This document shows, piece by piece, positions 38,947 to 50,100 of a DNA stretch of 64,000 nt. Positions within the stretch are counted from its first letter, which is position 1. Each line of letters starts with the position of its first letter. The notes under the pieces are model-generated. The model was not told the DNA's origin, did no database searches, and was given only the letters and a program-made list of their open reading frames with translations. This stretch comes from Monomorium pharaonis (lineage: Eukaryota; Arthropoda; Insecta; Hymenoptera; Formicidae), in NCBI RefSeq assembly GCF_013373865.1, contig NC_050476.1, forward strand, positions 1,626,826-1,690,825, read 5' to 3'. The translations under genes and the position numbers were made by a program.

Positions 38947-39471
38947 ATAATTAAAATAAGTAATCGATTTGAAATCGAATCATAAATGGTTTGAAATTCT
39001 GAAACTATTCAAAATTCGAATATCGTATACATTTAAAAATAATCAATCATACCGTTTCAATTGCCGTTAAAATTCTTTGATCAATTTCTGCCAAGTCCGT
39101 GGTATGAACCAAATTATGTAGAAATGGTTTTAGTGAAGTATCTGACGAATGCTGCTGCATAGTTGCATCTAATAATGTACGTGTAATATATCGCTCATTA
39201 AACGACTTTGGTGATTGACATATCGGTGGATGCCATGATAACGGATACTTTTTCCATGGTTCTATGTTAATCAATTCATTCACGAACAAATGTGTCCTAA
39301 TAACATACAGAAAGATATATGTTATAATTAAAGTATTACATATCATAAAGTTTAAATACAGAAAAGTACGTACGCATAATCTTTAATTGTTTTCAGGTGC
39401 TAAATAAATAGGTAATATTACTTTCCATCTCCGAACATCAGCTCTCAGGTTTCTCTCTGGTTGCGTATTTG

Positions 39472-40246
39472 CTTGTAAATATATAAATAATTTGCATTAC
39501 GCAAACAAACGCATATAAATTGCATAGACTATATTTTACATGTCATCTGTGCAAACAATAAATCCACAGAAGATTGAAATTTTATTAGAAAAGTAGTAAA
39601 AAGTATATTTTACTTTTTTATTTTAGAAATACCAAAGTCAAGTATATTAACATACTTCTGTAACTTAATTATTTCTTTATGTATCGCGTTTTCCAATTGA
39701 TAACAATTTACATTGCTCACGTTGTCCAGTCTGATGAAGATTCGTATAAACAATATGTAAACAATATGTAAATAATTCAGGTAGAATAATCTTGAAATGT
39801 ACGGCACTCTGCTCCTGCTGATTAGAGCACGAAAGAAAACTGCAAAATATTGCTTACAGGTTTCACAAGCATCAGCTATGTAGTTCAATATTGATATTTT
39901 ATAGCGCAGAAACACTTCGAAACAAAATCACAGCTGAGTCGTGGCCGTCGTTACGCCGGAGAGAAGGGGGGGATACACACATGTCAGTCGCTCTGTGCCG
40001 GCAGTTGAGTCAGCTGAGTGGTCGTCGGCCACGCTCGGCTATTTCCGTCACTGCTTGCCCGACCGGCCGGCCGTATAGCGCTTGTAGCAGATACCGGCAT
40101 AACGCGTGACGTTGTCTGCAGTTTGACGTTGTTTTAAATCGTGCGCGGGGAACGGTAGACGCGACAAGTGTTCGCCGGGTAGCTTCGTCTCGTGTCGACG
40201 TTCCTGCGACGTTCGTTCGGTGTTTGGTGACGACACGGCTCGCAGA
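39472..40246. promoter_or_regulatory. Head-to-head region between TTC17-like remnant and MED20
   Basis: AT-rich to about 39900, then a CpG-rich island from about 39930 through the MED20 start. It probably carries the MED20 promoter and 5' UTR. If the TTC17-like gene once began here the promoter would have been bidirectional. A minus-strand frame at 39655-39725 (NCYQLENAIHKEIIKLQKY) weakly resembles a coiled-coil piece of TTC17. Confidence 0.45.
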
Positions 40247-40627
40247 ATGGGTGTCACCGTGTAAGTAACACTCTCTACACGATTCCTGCCAGTCGTGGCG
40301 TTCGGCCGCGTACGAGGAAGAGAAATGTGCGTCGCGTTTCCCTTCCACCCGCCGGTGAAGGCGCAGAGGTTATGTCGCACGTGCCGCTCCTCGGTCGTCG
40401 CGACGCGGAATCCGCGACATTCGACGACGCTCGTCTGATCTGTTAAGTGATGAGAGACTGATTGTTTGCATGTGCTGTCGACAGGTTACAGCAGTACCCG
40501 ATGATCGAAAACCGGACCGGGCCGCAGACGATCGAGTTCCTGACAAAGAGGATCGTCGCCCTCGGCGCGGTGCAGGCGGGACAATTCATGGTGGATTGCG
40601 AGACGTTTATGTCGCTGCCGCATATTG
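40247..40627 (+). CDS. MED20: Mediator subunit 20, first two coding exons only
   Basis: Exon 1 (40247-40260) codes MGVT plus two bases. Donor GTAAGT and a CAG acceptor join it to exon 2 (40485-40627). The product begins MGVTVLQQYPM and continues with TGPQTIEFLTKRIVALGA and QFMVDCETFMSLPHI, a clear match to the MED20 N-terminus (human starts MGVTCVSQMP and has VDCETY). Exon 2 ends in phase 1 at a perfect donor, GGTAAGTTT. MED20 is a head-module subunit of the nuclear Mediator complex, usually a little over 200 residues. Only about 52 residues are present; I could not find the HNSE-containing exon or later ones up to 46 kb on plus. The missing part may lie beyond the window, be misassembled, or be lost. 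A weak possible 3' exon at 41505-41548 encodes 14 residues with no family similarity. Confidence 0.8.
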
Positions 40628-41170
40628 GTAAGTTTTTTATTTCTTGCATAATTTTGTGTCCCGCGAGTTTCATAAGTTCGAAACTTCGCAAATTTCGCGT
40701 TCTCAGATTTCGGGTCGTAGCGCTAGCTAGTTCGCAGATGTTCTTACAGATGGCTGTTGCTTGGCCGTTTACAGCCGAGCTCCGCTCCATAACAAAATTA
40801 TTTATTGTTATTTGCAATTTATTGCAGTATTTTTTAGGTATTGCACGTTATTATAATGCTCTTTCTATGAATAATTTTTTCTTAGACAAAATATCACTAC
40901 AGTGGCTCTCTTTATTTCATATTGAGTTTATTGCATATAAATTAAATTAGTACAGTTCAATTTGTTATTAATTTATATTTAGGCTCTAAATATAGTTAGA
41001 AATCTCGCATAGCTGAAGATCCTTAGGCGTTATAAAATAAAACAGAAGATACAAAAGACAAAATGATAAGAAGCAACGAAATTTCATTGGAATTATAAAA
41101 TATTATTAAGAAGTTAGTTTATTATCTATTTTTCTCGTTCAACATTCTGTCCACGAAAATACTAAAGATC

Positions 41171-41467
41171 TTTCTATATAAATAATTTAACGGTATTTTT
41201 ATAATACATCATTTAAAATGTCTTGAAATTTTTACGAAAAAAAATTTTATTTATATAAATACGAGAGATTTCTACATAAATAATTTAATGGTATTTTTAT
41301 AATACATTATTCAAAATGTCTTGAAATTTTTACGAAAAAAATGTTTATTTATACAAATACGAGATTTTTCTATATAAATAATTTAATGGTATTTTTATAA
41401 TACGTCATTTAAAATGTCTTGAAATTTTTACGAAAAAAATTTTTATTTATACAAATACGAGAGATTT
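41171..41467. repeat. 98-bp tandem repeat, three copies
   Basis: Three head-to-tail units start at 41171, 41269 and 41367 with the common start TTTCTA(T/C)ATAAATAATTTAA. Each contains AAAATGTCTTGAAATTTTTA. Copies differ at a few positions. They lie downstream of MED20 exon 2, with no ORF. Confidence 0.9.
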
Positions 41468-44157
41468 TGTAAAGTTGCATTCTCTCAATATAGTTTAATT
41501 ACAGAACGTTTACGGGGTTCGGGCAACGAATTAACAGATAAACACTAATCTTTTCTCTCATAATTTGTCTCTTTTGGCGTTTATACACGTAGAACTCCAT
41601 GCAAAACGCACGCGAGTGTTGGTTCCGCCGGAAGTGTCGTTAGCGATCGTATATCCGATATACATCGTTCATCGTATTATATTTCTACAGAGGTGTAAAA
41701 CGTAAACGCTAATAAAATCGCTTAAGTACAATACTTAACGTAAATATACGATACAATTATACGATTGCCGGTCGAGAGAGTATTGTCTTTCCTCCTGAGG
41801 CAAATCCGCCGTCGTCGTCGGCGGCGAGATCGCGTTTGTGCTACTCGTATATTATTTTAATTAACGAACATAGTGGCCGGTCTCTAAAATAAATCAAAGA
41901 AACGCTCTTGCTTGGTGTTCTCGTTACGTCGAAGAGATAAGCATAGGGAGAATCGATATTCTCTATATTCGATGATAGAATTCGAGTTCGTACGTTCGCG
42001 AGAAACCGACGTGCAGTCTTGTCTCGTCGCAGAAATAATTCTTACATAATATTATTATACGCTTCGTCGCGTCGTTCAAGCTGATTTCCCTGTCGCGTTG
42101 CACTGGGGGACGCAACGATAGAATAGTGTATAATCTAAATATTAACTCTGTGTGAAGGTACAAATACACAGCTATGTATATTCCTAGGCATCATTACAAA
42201 AATATTAAATCTAGCAAGCGAAGCTAAACGTGGCTCGTTATAGACAAGATCGGTGTATATATATATATATTTTTTTTTTTAAATCTATCTCCGTTCTCTC
42301 TTTTCTCTTTCTTCTTTCTTTCTTTCTCTCTCCTTCTCTTCAATGAAAATACGTCTTCGTAATTTTATTATCTTTGTTGATATAATATGAATACAATATT
42401 TAATCATCTTAGCGACGGCCAGCGCTAATTCCCCATTTGAATTATTTATTGTCAATAAAATTGTATAGTGAATTTATTGTCGATAAATAGAATTATAATG
42501 TGATTCTTCCTGCGAGAAACTTTTCCATCACGTCAAGATATAATCGCGTGTAATAAGTAAATTCGAATTCCTAGATTGGATTCCTACCTATGTGTAATCC
42601 GGTTGCAACACGCGCTAAGTATGCGTTTTAAAATTCGCTAATACAGATTAATATTTCGATCTCGACATTCCTTGCCGATCTCTAACGGTCCGCTCGATTT
42701 TCAGTTTTGCATAAAGGGATAAATCTATATTGGCATGTCTAAAAGCTGCATGTCATCGTTATCCACTCACTCTATGAATTTTCTCGCACACGAGGGCACA
42801 CATATCCGCATATACACGCGATATAAGACATCTATTTATCGGGACTATAATGATGATCCTAAAAAACATGCAGTAATGCGAAATCTGATTCTGAATTTCA
42901 CTATTACCGCTACATATTATTACGACGAATTTTCAATTCACGAGAGTGCACAGTGCAGATTTTTCTTTTATATAATTTAACATACCTACAAGGAAAGGGC
43001 ATGGGGGAAGGAGACGAGATTTTCTTTCTTTTCTTATCACGTGGAAGATCTGACGCAATGTGGTCGCTGCGAATATTCAATATGCCACTCGGCAAATAGT
43101 AAAGCTCGCTTATTCGGCGCGGTATACTAAGAACGAGATAAATCTTATCGCAGAAAATTTTTACAATTTACATAAAATTCGGAAGTTGACTCGTACATTC
43201 TAACGTATACTCGTTTCACGAGCATTGCACCGCGTTAAAAATAATTACAGACATTTATATCCGATACTATATTTATAAGCCCTTGAGCATGAAATATATA
43301 GTGCTTTGAAAACACATACCACAGTAATAAATAAATACCACAGTTATCTTTTGACTATCTTAAACGTTCATAAATCTATTATTAATTGAACAAATTGCAC
43401 TACACTTAGATAAATTCGATTGTTATTTGTAGCAAAAATATGATTCGATTACCAAAAGGCTTACACTTAATGTAAACAATAAAAAGTAATCGTACCGAAA
43501 ATTTTTCACAATAAAGTATTAATTGGAATACGCTGGTATATATTTTTTCAGAACACTTTATGTAACATATTTTTGTATAGGAAGGTGCGTGTATTTTCTT
43601 CTCGTAGACAGTAATGCCGATGCCGATATATTATTCTTTACATGATATGTCGTTTTCCGAATTTTACGATTTTGGCAATATTATTTTTTCCTCCGTATCA
43701 TATACGTTGTTTATTTATGTGTATAAAAAGTGGAATGTATTTTACGAATCGATATAGTTTGCGCAAACGCAGAGATTTTTCTCATCCCCCGCATCGATCG
43801 ATTACTGTTTACAGAAACACGCGAAAAATATGTAGGTATACAGGGATTTGATGTGCTTTCGCAACTTCGTTACGCACAGGATATGGCAGGGATATGACTC
43901 ACGGGTACGATAGACAGTTACAGATATGAGAATTTGTGGCCCGCGCGACGAAAAATTTTCTTTTTGCACTGTGTTTTAAATTCATTGTATTATACTATAT
44001 TTATTATTTTGTTTTTCACTTGTATTATTATAATAGATATAGATATAATAGATATTTTAAGAAAATTTTTCACCGCGACGATTATCACAGATACGAACTG
44101 TGATCCGCAAAATTTAATTTCAACTTCTAGCAAATACTTCGTCATGGATCTCTCTTT

Positions 44158-44178
44158 CTCTCACACACACACATTCTT

Positions 44179-44224
<46 letters not shown>
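44158..44224. repeat. (CA)n/(CT)n microsatellite
   Basis: A short CA run followed by a long CT tract. The Ser/Leu repeat in the frame across it is a product of the repeat. Confidence 0.9.
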
Positions 44225-44227
<3 letters not shown>

Positions 44228-46023
44228 ATTATTCTACAAACTATATAAAAATATAAAATACGTCATGGAGATATATTTTCGTCTAATCGCGATTTCGCCA
44301 TTCGAATACTTTTGAGTCACGCTTTTGAGAAATGCAGGAAGTCGTCGAAAGCAGAAGACTTAGATAATGAAAATTAGTTGTAGATGAGAGGAACGCCCTC
44401 ATATATACATATATATATATGCATGTATGTATGTATATTTTTACTAAATATATTTAGTATAGCTGCTTTCAACGTTACACGTAATACGTACGCATGAACT
44501 CTTAATAAAGCGAATTTCGCTCTATCGGGTTCGCGAAATTAGCTTTGTGGTATTGTCGAGAATTTATTTGTCGGCTATATCTCACGTCATCATACGGTAA
44601 TTGCGTAAGTTCCACGAATACGATAGAGACATATGTATATAATATACAATAATCAATGTACACAATACGCATCTTATATGAAACATCTGTAGATATATCT
44701 AGAAATCGATATTGTCGTAGTTAAGTCATCATTGGCGCCTGTGCTATGCAACGAGGCCTCCCTCGATATTCTGAGATTAGCAAAAACGTATTTTGCTTAC
44801 GTCTGCGAAAAGTATTATATATATACTCTACGTATTGTCGCAATTTTTATCTTGATTACACGAATGCCCCTGCAGCACACTATTTGGCGGTAAAAACATC
44901 ACTTTTTCGGATCTCGGTAGTTTTCCTCTACCTTCTCTCTCGAGGTCTTACATCGCGATAAACTCTCGAAAGAAAACGGTGCTCAAACACACCATTAACT
45001 GGCTGAAAATAGCAGCAGAAATCATTACATATTGACTATTTTACAGAAAGACTAGCTTGGCAGTCTACGAGCAGTCTATCGAGCCTTCTACTCTAAGGAC
45101 TCCGTTAATATCGCTTACTCGTGATATATATAATCATTAGCGATTTTTTCGCGTAAGATATATTGTCGCGCTTTCTTACTTGAAAAGTACGGTATACGAG
45201 AACATTGCGATTTGACGCGAGTGAGCTTTAAATATTATTAAAAACATGTTAACAAAGAATATAATCTGATGAAAAAAAGAACCGTATCTCCGGAGAGTAA
45301 TATAAAGCAAATAATGGCAAGTGAGAAGTAGTTTACATATTTCGTAGATTTTATGTAGATCTGATGCTAATATTATTTGGTATTGTTTTTGATCATTTTT
45401 ACATTTATTGTTTACACCTTGAAAAATATCTCAAAGAGATTCGATATCTTAAGTAGATAATATGGAATGAACATAACAATTTATGTCGTATATTAAATAA
45501 AAAATTAATCTAGTTTTGATGACTTGTAAAGAAAAAGAGATATTACGTATTTTTTTTAGAGAAGTAACATAAGAGCAATTTGTTCAAAGTTCGATGATAA
45601 TTTCATTAATCAGTCAAAAAATGATTTTATCGTTAAAGTCAGGCGTGAAGGTAAATTGTGAGATGACTTCTCGGTCGTTTTCTTTGTACAGATTTTTCTC
45701 TTTTTTTTCCTTTTTTTATCTCGATAAAGATATGTTATTATTAAGAAGATATGATATCCGTCGAGGAAGGGAATTTCTGCGACACGCGGTCTTTACTATT
45801 AACAAATCAAATGTGATTGTCAACTTAAAGTCTAAGCCTAAATCTAAGCCTAAAAAATCTAATTTGTCGAGTAAAAAATGTCTCCGCTTGATAAATGCGC
45901 CCGGAACGAAAGATTCGAGACGACCGATCAGTTCTGCTTGAGATCATGAGCCGTGCGTATCGATGGACGGTCTATGGATGAGGGAACCCCCGACCGCTCG
46001 TTCGCATTATGTTTCCTTCTAAA

Positions 46024-47130
46024 TCATAAGTAGCACGTCTTGTAGTAGATGAAGGCGACCGTGTCCTTGCCGAAGGTTCTGCACTCTCTCTCGTAGTACA
46101 CCTGGCCCGGTTCGTATCTACTGCCCCGTGGATACTTATCTAATCTCGACAGGCTCCTGCATAGCCTGAGGTAATCGTCATCGTAGGACAACAACTCGTC
46201 GTTATCGTCGTCGTCCTCCTCCTCGCCCTCCTCCTCCTCCCGACGATACTGATACACGTTAAATCGATGATAATCGTCGTCGAGATCTCTTCCCTCTCGA
46301 ACGCCACCCTCCCCGTCGCGGGATGCGAAATACGCGACATCGTCGAGCTCCAAATCCGTGAGATCCTGTAGGCTCTTAGGATACGCGCGCCGTCGTCCGC
46401 CCCCTGGGTGGCAGTTGTCCGCCTGATCCTTGAAGTTGATCGTCCTGCTGCGCCGCGGCAATGTCGAGTAATACAGCCTCTCGTCTCCGCCGTGATTGAT
46501 GCCGTTTCTCAGAATCGGCTTGGAGACACGCGGACCTCCCCGCCACGTGAGGTCCAGCGTCTCGTCCCGCGCTGATCTCCAGCTGTCCGTCGCCGCGTTG
46601 TAATCCAATTCCGCGTACTCGCGCCTCCCGTCGAGACGACGCTGAGCGTAACTCGCGCCGGCGACTCGCATCGGATTGTCCCGGGGATACGTGCTGTTGT
46701 TGGAGTACGCCACGCGTTTCTTATGGCCGTTCCTCCGCGGCCGCTCATAACTGCGAGTCTCGTATGATTGACGGTGACGCTCGTCCTCGCTCAATCCTCT
46801 CGTTCCTCGATCGGTTCGCGGGGGCGCGGAGGGGTCGTTGCCCCTGATCACGTCGCCGTTGATGATTCCGGACGACGCGTCGCGACGGATCGGCAGCAGA
46901 CCGCGGGACTGCATGAAGCTCTCCACGTTCCTGCCGATACGGTTGGTCTTCTCGGCGAAGATGCCGCAGTAATCCGACAGCTTGCGATGGGCGACGCTTG
47001 GAGTTGCGATCGACGGGTCGTTAGAGCGGTAGAGGTTCCGCGGATCGTGCTCGTTCGGATAAGCGCCGCCCGGCAAGGGCTTGTTCGCCTTCTCCAAGTT
47101 CGAGAGACCCCCCGTCAGCGAGGCCTTATA
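46024..47130 (-). CDS. In-frame open extension beyond transporter UAG stop
   Basis: After the UAG at 47131-47133 the same frame stays open for 368 codons to TGA at 46024-46026, within the same exon. It starts YKASLTGGLSNLEKANKPLP, is hydrophilic, rich in Arg, Asp, Tyr and Asn, and includes RRNGHKKR, an acidic run (EEEEGEEEDDDDNDE) and a well-formed C-terminus. No known domain is recognised and no membrane segment is seen. The length in GC-rich DNA and balanced composition argue for past or present coding. Options: readthrough of UAG, an isoform whose splicing skips the UAG, a recent nonsense mutation, or a base-call error. A separate downstream gene is less likely, as no good ATG opens the frame. 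Confidence 0.55.
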   Translation of the reverse strand, partial: YKASLTGGLSNLEKANKPLPGGAYPNEHDPRNLYRSNDPSIATPSVAHRKLSDYCGIFAEKTNRIGRNVESFMQSRGLLPIRRDASSGIINGDVIRGNDPSAPPRTDRGTRGLSEDERHRQSYETRSYERPRRNGHKKRVAYSNNSTYPRDNPMRVAGASYAQRRLDGRREYAELDYNAATDSWRSARDETLDLTWRGGPRVSKPILRNGINHGGDERLYYSTLPRRSRTINFKDQADNCHPGGGRRRAYPKSLQDLTDLELDDVAYFASRDGEGGVREGRDLDDDYHRFNVYQYRREEEEGEEEDDDDNDELLSYDDDYLRLCRSLSRLDKYPRGSRYEPGQVYYERECRTFGKDTVAFIYYKTCYL

Positions 47131-47133
47131 CTA
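47131..47133 (-). other. UAG stop interrupting the long transporter frame
   Basis: Context on minus is CAG GCA CGG TAG TAT AAG. The codon falls soon after the PETRGRQLDE motif, where most sugar porters end. The following base is T, not the C that favours leaky termination in classical readthrough contexts. Confidence 0.8.
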
Positions 47134-50100
47134 CCGTGCCTGCGCATAATCCGGATTCATCTCGTCCAGCTGCCTGCCTCTGGTCTCGGGCACGCAGCAG
47201 ACTACGAAGCACAGTCCGCAGACCGCCACCGCGGCGTAAAACCAAAAGGCCCCGTATAGACCGAGATTCTAAAATTAGAAATTAGATATCTTTCTTACTC
47301 AATTTATTTATCACCGGATTATGAAAGTTAATCGTTAATTAATTGATTTATGAGAAAATAATGTTGTATTAGATGAGTAAATTTGTATATCCAGACGTAA
47401 TGACTTGAGCTAAATAATGTCGTTAAATAAAACCCGAGGTTCTCTCTTTTATGGATTTTCTCGGACTTTAAAATCTTACTCTTTATAATCTTAGTTTACA
47501 AACTTGCAGTTTTTAATAATCCGGGCAACTTTGCTAATATCTTGAAAAAAAAAGGGAAAATGAAAATCCTTTTACCTGCTGGAAGTCCATAAAGAGCTTG
47601 ATCCCGATAAACGCGCAAAAGTAGCTGAAGCTCGTGCTGATGCTGGAACCGAGGCCGCGGTACTCCAGCGGGAACAGTTCGCCAATCAATAGCCAAGAAA
47701 TTGGCGATATGCCCAGAGCGAGGGCGGTCGTGAACACGAGCACGCAGAGTAGCGGTATCCAGTCGTGCTGGCCCGTCATCGCCGAGTCCATCGCATAGCC
47801 CGGACTTTGCGTTTGCGACACGTAATACGAGTAGCTGCCGAAACCGGCGAGCGCCAGCGACATGAAAACCGTGCTGGCTATCAGGAGCGGCAGCCTGCCG
47901 ACTATGTCGATCAGGAATCCTGCGGTAGACACGATTTCGTTTAAATATAACGCGAGCAATATTTTTTTTTTTTTTTTTAATAAGAGAACTTATGTACTTT
48001 ATTTATGACATAATCTTATTAGTTATGGAATTTAATATTGCCGAGTTTTATCGATATTAGATTTAATATTGCTCGAGATACTTACCTGACAATAAAGAGG
48101 CCAATAGCTGTACAAATCCGATCGCTATGGTCGCTCCATGGGGATTCATCCCGCCCAGGGTCTGGCGGAAAATGAGTACTGCGTAGTAATTAAATGCATT
48201 CGCGCCGGAAAATCGAAGGAAGAACATGAGACCGCACGTGATAGCGATGGGCTTGTACAGCCTCGGTGTAAACATGCTGTTTTTGAAACTCAGCTCGTAT
48301 TGCTTCGCCCTCGAAGCCAGAATATTCGTTTTGATGACCTGAAAGGCATACGCGTTAATCATCGCGACTTTGTAGCAATTATCGAACCTCGTTGATTAAT
48401 GTGGACAACTAGAGAGATATGAGGGAGAAGGCCGCTTTATTCTGCAGAAAGTTATTCGTCTTTCGATAAATCCTTCGGAAATTACATACCTGCAGCTCGT
48501 GTCTTATATCGACGTGTTGCCCGCGCAGCCACTGCAGACTGTCGGCGGCCTCGTCATCTTTGTCGTTTAGCACGAGATACGACGGTGTCTCGGGTATAAA
48601 GAGGGTCCCTAGAAAGAACATCGACGGCGCGACGGCCACTAGCAGCGCGCTTTGTCGCCAATTCAGATACATGCCGGCTATGTACGACAGCAGAACGCCT
48701 ACGTGACCCAGCACCTTGAGCATCGCCGACAAACATCCGCGGATGCCCGGCATCGAGATTTCCGATATGTATACCTGTCGAAAGAAAAAGAAAATTCGCT
48801 CACGCGCTCGATCGAGTTTAATCTCGTAACAATCAGTCGAACAGAATCTCTCTCTCTCTCTCTCCCCTCTGCCCTTCCTTTCTTTTTACCTGCGCCACCA
48901 TGGTGACGACCGAACAACAAAGACCGCCGATGAAACTTGTGACGTACACCAGTTCCACACACGGCGCGACACCCGTCAAGACCCAGGTCGCCGCCAGGGG
49001 TAAGGATGTCATCCGTAACGCCAATCGACGTCCTCGTCGCATTATCCAGTCGCCTATCATGGCACCGAACCACGCGCCCAACATAGACAGCGACGCGACC
49101 CACGAGGCTTCTTGTTGCGTAACCGAAAAGGCCAACCTGTCGGCAAGCATCGTAAGCCTAATTAGAATCGTGCGGCATTATGCGTACTGTCTGGACGTAA
49201 TCACGGCCGCGTAGTCCAGAAGACACTCCCGATATATTGGGTATTGTTCTCGGATAGAGTGTGCCGGTTTCCCAGACGTCAGGTGCAAACGTAATCGCTC
49301 TTGGCAGCCGCGTCTCGGGCTGTCGAGTATTATTATTTGCGAGCAGCTTCCCGGTAAAGTTCACGTGTGTCGTCGCTGCGGACGCATCCCGGAATTAGCA
49401 GCCAGGAACGTAACACTCGAACAAGCCACGGCGCGGATATAATTGTCCACGTCTGTCGACGTTCCAGATTGAAATCCGATATTACTTAACATGACAAATT
49501 TTTATCCGCGCACAACTCGGAGTATTTGAACGTTTCTTTTTTCTTATTTACGTGTAGAAAATAGACAAAATAATGTGAACATACTGGTAAATTATTTATT
49601 TGATTAACGTTTGATTAATTCATTATTTGTTTTTAGCGCAAATTTTACCTTTATTTGAAATAGTCATATGCAATATTATGTATACATTCTTTTGCAAAAT
49701 ACTTTTTAGGAGATATTGAATATTGAGAAAAATATCTGGTGAGATTAACCAGAATTCTGATCGGATATTTTTCTCAGTGAAGGAAATGAAATTTGTTTTC
49801 CACTCTGCCTTTTAAAACTGCGTACAATAACTCGATGATAGGCATTACATTATTCTACTTCTGTACATAATACAATTATTGAGAGAAAGTGTGCCAATCC
49901 TTACCACGTGCTGTTGTTGGATTGATAAAGATGAGTTTTATTATCCAATATCGAGTCTAACGCGGGCGAGGTGTAACCCTTGGCCAAACCGGCGGAGAAT
50001 GTTCCCATGGATAGCGCCAGGGTCGCTAGTACCTAGATAAACAGGCTTTAATGAACTCACGTATGAAATGGTTCTTTTATGCTGGGCGCGCGAAAGAATT

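Larger units (their letters stand above)
36255..39471 (-). pseudogene. Ttc17: Decayed TTC17-like TPR protein gene
   Basis: Exon-like pieces on minus, in order: 39471-39374, 39296-39053, 38239-38033, 37557-37388, 37189-37067 and 36346-36255. They align collinearly with human TTC17 as I recall it. LPIYLAPEN matches its LPTYFLPPEN. LHWRIMGKPRLALDCL and KDVPLVSIALIHHKIGL match the middle TPR block. PNKDECDELKY matches PSPDECLKLRW. GDFDTAASFYRSSL then LDPNFEPAITRLR matches the last TPR. Damage: a TAA and +1 frameshift at 39383-39385; an unfilled phase gap between the third and fourth pieces, where a TPR exon is expected; no sequence for most of the C-terminal TPR block; and TAA at 36302-36304 inside the final TPR. 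The ~570-residue N-terminal half is absent, apart from a doubtful piece near 39655-39725. A living gene with several errors or skipped exons cannot be excluded. Confidence 0.65.
40628..46023. other. MED20 to transporter interval
   Basis: About 5.4 kb of mostly AT-rich DNA without a supported coding exon. It contains a 98-bp tandem repeat (41171-41467), a (CT)n tract (44158-44224) and CpG-containing islands near 41600-41880. It may be a long MED20 intron, the 3' UTR of the minus-strand transporter, or both. Confidence 0.5.

Noticed and set aside
39610..39915. 101-codon minus-strand frame upstream of the TTC17-like pieces
   Set aside because: Only a short part (NCYQLENAIHKEIIKLQKY) weakly resembles TTC17; the rest is AT-rich chance translation. 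Not strong enough to call as an exon.
41505..41548. Possible MED20 terminal exon (acceptor then 14 codons and TAA)
   Set aside because: The phase fits, but the residues do not resemble MED20 and the piece follows a tandem repeat. It would give a 66-residue protein lacking most of the subunit.
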